Of a stretch of 8,999 nt of DNA, positions 6,659 through 8,999 are shown piece after piece. The notes under the pieces are model-generated. The model saw only the letters and a program-made list of their open reading frames with translations, ran no database searches and was not told where the DNA came from. How positions within the stretch are numbered: the stretch's first letter is position 1; each line of letters opens with the position of its first letter. Origin of the DNA: Clostridiaceae bacterium (lineage in GTDB: Bacteria; Bacillota_A; Clostridia; Acetivibrionales; Acetivibrionaceae); the NCBI GenBank assembly GCA_012513545.1, contig JAAZCB010000685.1, positions 1-8,999 of the forward strand. The letters run 5' to 3'. The position numbers and the translations under genes were made by a program.

Positions 6659-8833
6659 TTATTTTAAAGTCGTCGCACTTGTCTGGTTTCCAAATGGTGT
6701 TTCAATATTTTCTTTATTCCGTGCTTTAACTTTTATATTATATAGCGTTCCTTTGCTTAATCCGCTGATCGTTATTTTCCTGTTAGCCAGGCCAATCCAT
6801 ACTTTCCCATCGGAGAGTCCTCCTGAAGATGTAACATACTTTCCATTTACAGTTATCAAATATTCTGTGCCCGACGGATTGGTATCAGTTACATAAATGT
6901 CAAAGGAAGTATCCGATATTTTACTGATTCCCACTTGAGGTGTCTGTGCTTTTGTATATATATTTTGTGTCAGGACCGTACTGTTGCCTTTACCATCAAA
7001 AAACTCCAGCTTTGAAGCATACTGTGTGTTTGGGGTAAGGTTGTACTCAAAATGCTCATTTCTTGTGGTCTCCCCACTTGTTATCGAGCCTATAGTATAC
7101 TTGTATGAGTAGGAATCAAATGAGTCTTTGTTTGTCATACCAAAGGCTGCAAGCTTTATACTCGAAATTGAAGATTCATATTTCATGCCCGCCTTGTTAA
7201 AGGTTTCACTTAAGTAAACAGGACTGCTTTTTCCGTCAGAGATCTCAAACCTTAGAGTATGAGGTCCCATCTGAAGCGAAGATATGTCAATTGGATCAAA
7301 TGCAAACCCAGTGTAACCTACTAATGAAGGTACAGTTTTTGTACTCCTTGCAGTAGTTTCATTATCAATAAAACATTTGCAAGTCAGCATATCTTTATTT
7401 GCGTCAGCTACAAATATTTTGGGTGTAAATGTACCCGACACAATCTGGTTTTTGACAGGCGATAGCATCTTTGCCTTTGGAGTCCCGTCAGCAAGAGGTT
7501 CTGAATAGTTTATTACAATATCCCCGTACGAGCTTTTGGAAAACGAACAGTATGTATAATTGCTTGAAGCAGGTTTTGCTAGAATCCCAAAAGATTGGTT
7601 AGCCTTGCTTACCCACGATTGTACAGCTTTAGTTATATCAATTGAATTTACAGCATCTACTTTGAAATCATAAAACGGCTGCTTGTATTTTATTATTTCT
7701 CCTGTCATCGGCATTGGTGAATTCTCATTCCAATCATGTTCTATCATGTATAAATTAAACACACTGTTTAATTTCTCCTCAGGATCGGATTTTATTGATC
7801 TACTCTTCATATAAAGCCTTAACTCGGCAGAATTAACGGTAATATCACTGCCCAAACTGAAATTATATTTGATTCCGAAGCACCAATATCCATCTTCTTT
7901 TTTGTTGTAACCAACCTTTAAATAGCTATTTTCTTCGTCCGCAGCTTCAGCTCCGAATGACCATGTTTTTGCATTGGAATCGTTAACACTTCCGGTTGGG
8001 TCAATTATTACAGGGAACTTTGCTTTTCTTAAAAACTCCTCATCCTCAAGTATAAGTGTTATTCCGGTATATTCCCTGCCGTTATGATTTTCGTTTCTGA
8101 ATTCATATCTTACGTTCTCAGTATATAATTTTTCTTCCGAGCTGTCCTCTGCATAGGGTTTTTCAATTTTCCACAGTACTTCGGATGTTTCGGCATCAAT
8201 AAAATTAACATCTCCATTCTCCAATTCCTCAAGATAAACATCCTCGTCAAGCTCAAGCAGGAATTTGAATCTATACTTCTCAAGAGGCTTTTTGACTATT
8301 ACATTTTCCTTGAGCCTTTCGCTTGAAACAATATACTCAAGGTCAATATCCCGGAAAACGTTAATATACTTAAACTTTCTGTCCTTATAGCTATGTCCTT
8401 CCGGGGCTGCACCAGGGAGCTTATATACTACACTTCTTATCTTTCCCTGGTTGTTTACAAGGTCGAATTTCGCAGTATTATATTCTTCAAGGCTGTCAGA
8501 AGCATTAAAGTATGTTCTGAAGGTATTTTTTTCAGAAGCATATTCAAAGCTTCCGTTTTTCTCCTTTCTTATAGACAGATCAATATCCTCATACCCTCCA
8601 TTAGTATTCTTATAATGGACAGGTGACATGGAAATCTTTGCAGTAATTGTTCCGTCTTCATTCAGATAACGTTTTGAATAAGGATCACGCTCTTCAATAA
8701 TCTCTCTGGCCATAACATTATACGGCTTCTTAGTACCAAAAATATTAAATTCCGTGAAAAGATTTGCAACTGCAATAATCGCTAAAAACACAGCAACACC
8801 AGCAATAAATTTACTTCTTCTCTTTACGTACAT
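6659..8833 (-). CDS. DNRLRE-domain, FN3-containing secreted/surface protein (WapA N-terminal-like)
   Basis: A complete 724-residue protein. Residues 1-7 are basic (KRR) and residues 8-27 form one hydrophobic segment, so it is a signal peptide or an uncleaved N-terminal anchor and the rest should be extracytoplasmic. Residues about 42-280 match the region that commonly opens WapA/RHS-type proteins of Firmicutes: REIIEERDPYSKRYLNEDGT, SPVHYKNTNGGYEDID, and an ending FPVIIDPT. Residues about 283-443 look like a DNRLRE (CBM96-like) beta domain, with SAELRLYM at 335-342 and an ITKAVQSWVS helix at 400-409. Residues about 455-545 look Ig-like, and about 550-628 and 631-724 look like fibronectin type III modules ending SATTLK. 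The start is supported by GGGGAGG six bases upstream. The stop lies 17 bp before the giant protease/RHS gene, which suggests one operon. It has no catalytic motif that I recognise; a carbohydrate- or surface-binding partner role is inferred. The domain order is fairly secure, the function is not. Confidence 0.88.
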   Translation of the reverse strand: MYVKRRSKFIAGVAVFLAIIAVANLFTEFNIFGTKKPYNVMAREIIEERDPYSKRYLNEDGTITAKISMSPVHYKNTNGGYEDIDLSIRKEKNGSFEYASEKNTFRTYFNASDSLEEYNTAKFDLVNNQGKIRSVVYKLPGAAPEGHSYKDRKFKYINVFRDIDLEYIVSSERLKENVIVKKPLEKYRFKFLLELDEDVYLEELENGDVNFIDAETSEVLWKIEKPYAEDSSEEKLYTENVRYEFRNENHNGREYTGITLILEDEEFLRKAKFPVIIDPTGSVNDSNAKTWSFGAEAADEENSYLKVGYNKKEDGYWCFGIKYNFSLGSDITVNSAELRLYMKSRSIKSDPEEKLNSVFNLYMIEHDWNENSPMPMTGEIIKYKQPFYDFKVDAVNSIDITKAVQSWVSKANQSFGILAKPASSNYTYCSFSKSSYGDIVINYSEPLADGTPKAKMLSPVKNQIVSGTFTPKIFVADANKDMLTCKCFIDNETTARSTKTVPSLVGYTGFAFDPIDISSLQMGPHTLRFEISDGKSSPVYLSETFNKAGMKYESSISSIKLAAFGMTNKDSFDSYSYKYTIGSITSGETTRNEHFEYNLTPNTQYASKLEFFDGKGNSTVLTQNIYTKAQTPQVGISKISDTSFDIYVTDTNPSGTEYLITVNGKYVTSSGGLSDGKVWIGLANRKITISGLSKGTLYNIKVKARNKENIETPFGNQTSATTLK

Positions 8834-8839
8834 AGTTGA

Positions 8840-8846
8840 CCTCCCC
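8840..8846 (-). promoter_or_regulatory. Ribosome binding site of the DNRLRE gene
   Basis: GGGGAGG, six bases before ATG at 8833. It is a strong Gram-positive type Shine-Dalgarno and fixes the start codon. Confidence 0.85.
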
Positions 8847-8861
8847 TTTTTTATATTCCCG

Positions 8862-8876
8862 GAGCTTTATAAGCTC
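8862..8876 (-). promoter_or_regulatory. Short leader hairpin
   Basis: On the minus strand GAGCTTATAAAGCTC forms a perfect 6-bp stem with a 3-nt loop, in the 5' leader about 15 bases before the ribosome binding site. An alternative bulged pairing with the flanking CCTG and CGGG is also possible. It is followed by an A-run rather than a T-run, so it is not a terminator for the minus-strand transcript. It may affect mRNA stability; no known riboswitch consensus is seen. Confidence 0.35.
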
Positions 8877-8939
8877 TCCAGGCTTTTTACCTAAAAAATT
8901 TCAGTATTAATTTAGTAATATCAATGCATCTGTTTGAAG

Positions 8940-8948
8940 ATTATAGCA
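8940..8948 (-). promoter_or_regulatory. Candidate extended -10 promoter for the two-gene operon
   Basis: On the minus strand this reads TGCTATAAT, a perfect TATAAT with the upstream TG of an extended -10 element. It lies about 107 bp before the first start codon. No good -35 hexamer is seen at 16-18 bp; TTGTTT is only 13 bp upstream. An extended -10 can act without a -35. This is the only promoter-like site I see before either gene. Confidence 0.5.
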
Positions 8949-8999
8949 TTTAATTACAAAACAAAATAGTGCCAGAAGTCACTTTTTTTGATAAAAAAA

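Noticed and set aside
6253..6729. A 158-codon plus-strand open frame rich in Phe/Ser/Ile.
   Set aside because: It lies antisense to the signal peptide/propeptide of the S8/RHS gene and the end of the DNRLRE gene. Its composition is what reverse-reading AT-rich Lys/Glu codons gives, and it has no convincing ribosome site or family match.
8963..8989. Plus-strand hairpin AGTG...CACT followed by seven T, resembling a rho-independent terminator, and a minus-strand T7 run at 8993-8999.
   Set aside because: The strong stem is only 4 bp (plus four A-T pairs after a mismatch) and no plus-strand gene leads into it. The T7 run is at the very edge, so any stem belonging to it would be outside the window. 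It may be part of an upstream gene's terminator, but this cannot be supported here.
8834..8999. Possible riboswitch (for example c-di-GMP type) in the leader of the operon.
   Set aside because: No conserved core such as the GCAAA-containing GEMM motif is seen; only one small hairpin is present and the region is too short and AT-rich to support a known class.

Overview
The window looks like a Gram-positive anaerobe of the Clostridia, possibly a Ruminiclostridium/Acetivibrio-type organism. The grounds are the AT-rich composition, the strong GGGGAGG-type Shine-Dalgarno site, and a WapA-like secreted DNRLRE/RHS gene pair typical of Firmicutes. The genus is inference only. Every supported gene lies on the minus strand, so the window is read from right to left.

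Right edge (8834-8999): a 166-bp promoter and leader region with an extended -10 element, a short leader hairpin and a clear ribosome binding site. Next comes a complete 724-codon gene (6659-8833) for a membrane-anchored or secreted protein. It has a WapA-type N-terminal region, a DNRLRE-like domain and a C-terminal set of Ig/fibronectin-III-like modules.

Only 17 bp further on, a giant open frame starts with GTG at 6641 and stays open to the left edge, giving 2213 codons with no stop. In order it encodes a signal peptide, an I9-like propeptide, a subtilisin-family (S8) protease with Asp208/His263/Asn350/Ser414, a short linker with a 10-residue tandem duplication, an Rhs N-terminal (DUF6531-like) segment, a first block of YD repeats, a six-bladed Kelch-like propeller, and a second array of about 45 YD repeats. 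The RHS core and any C-terminal effector would lie left of coordinate 1.

The two genes are probably co-transcribed. Together they resemble a WapA-like polymorphic-toxin or cell-surface system whose N-terminal module is a separate protein, while the YD-shell protein carries its own protease and an internal propeller. The function as a contact-dependent toxin or surface protein is inference, because the decisive C-terminus is not in the window. Open frames on the plus strand are shadows of these two genes. I saw no tRNA, rRNA, CRISPR array or insertion sequence.
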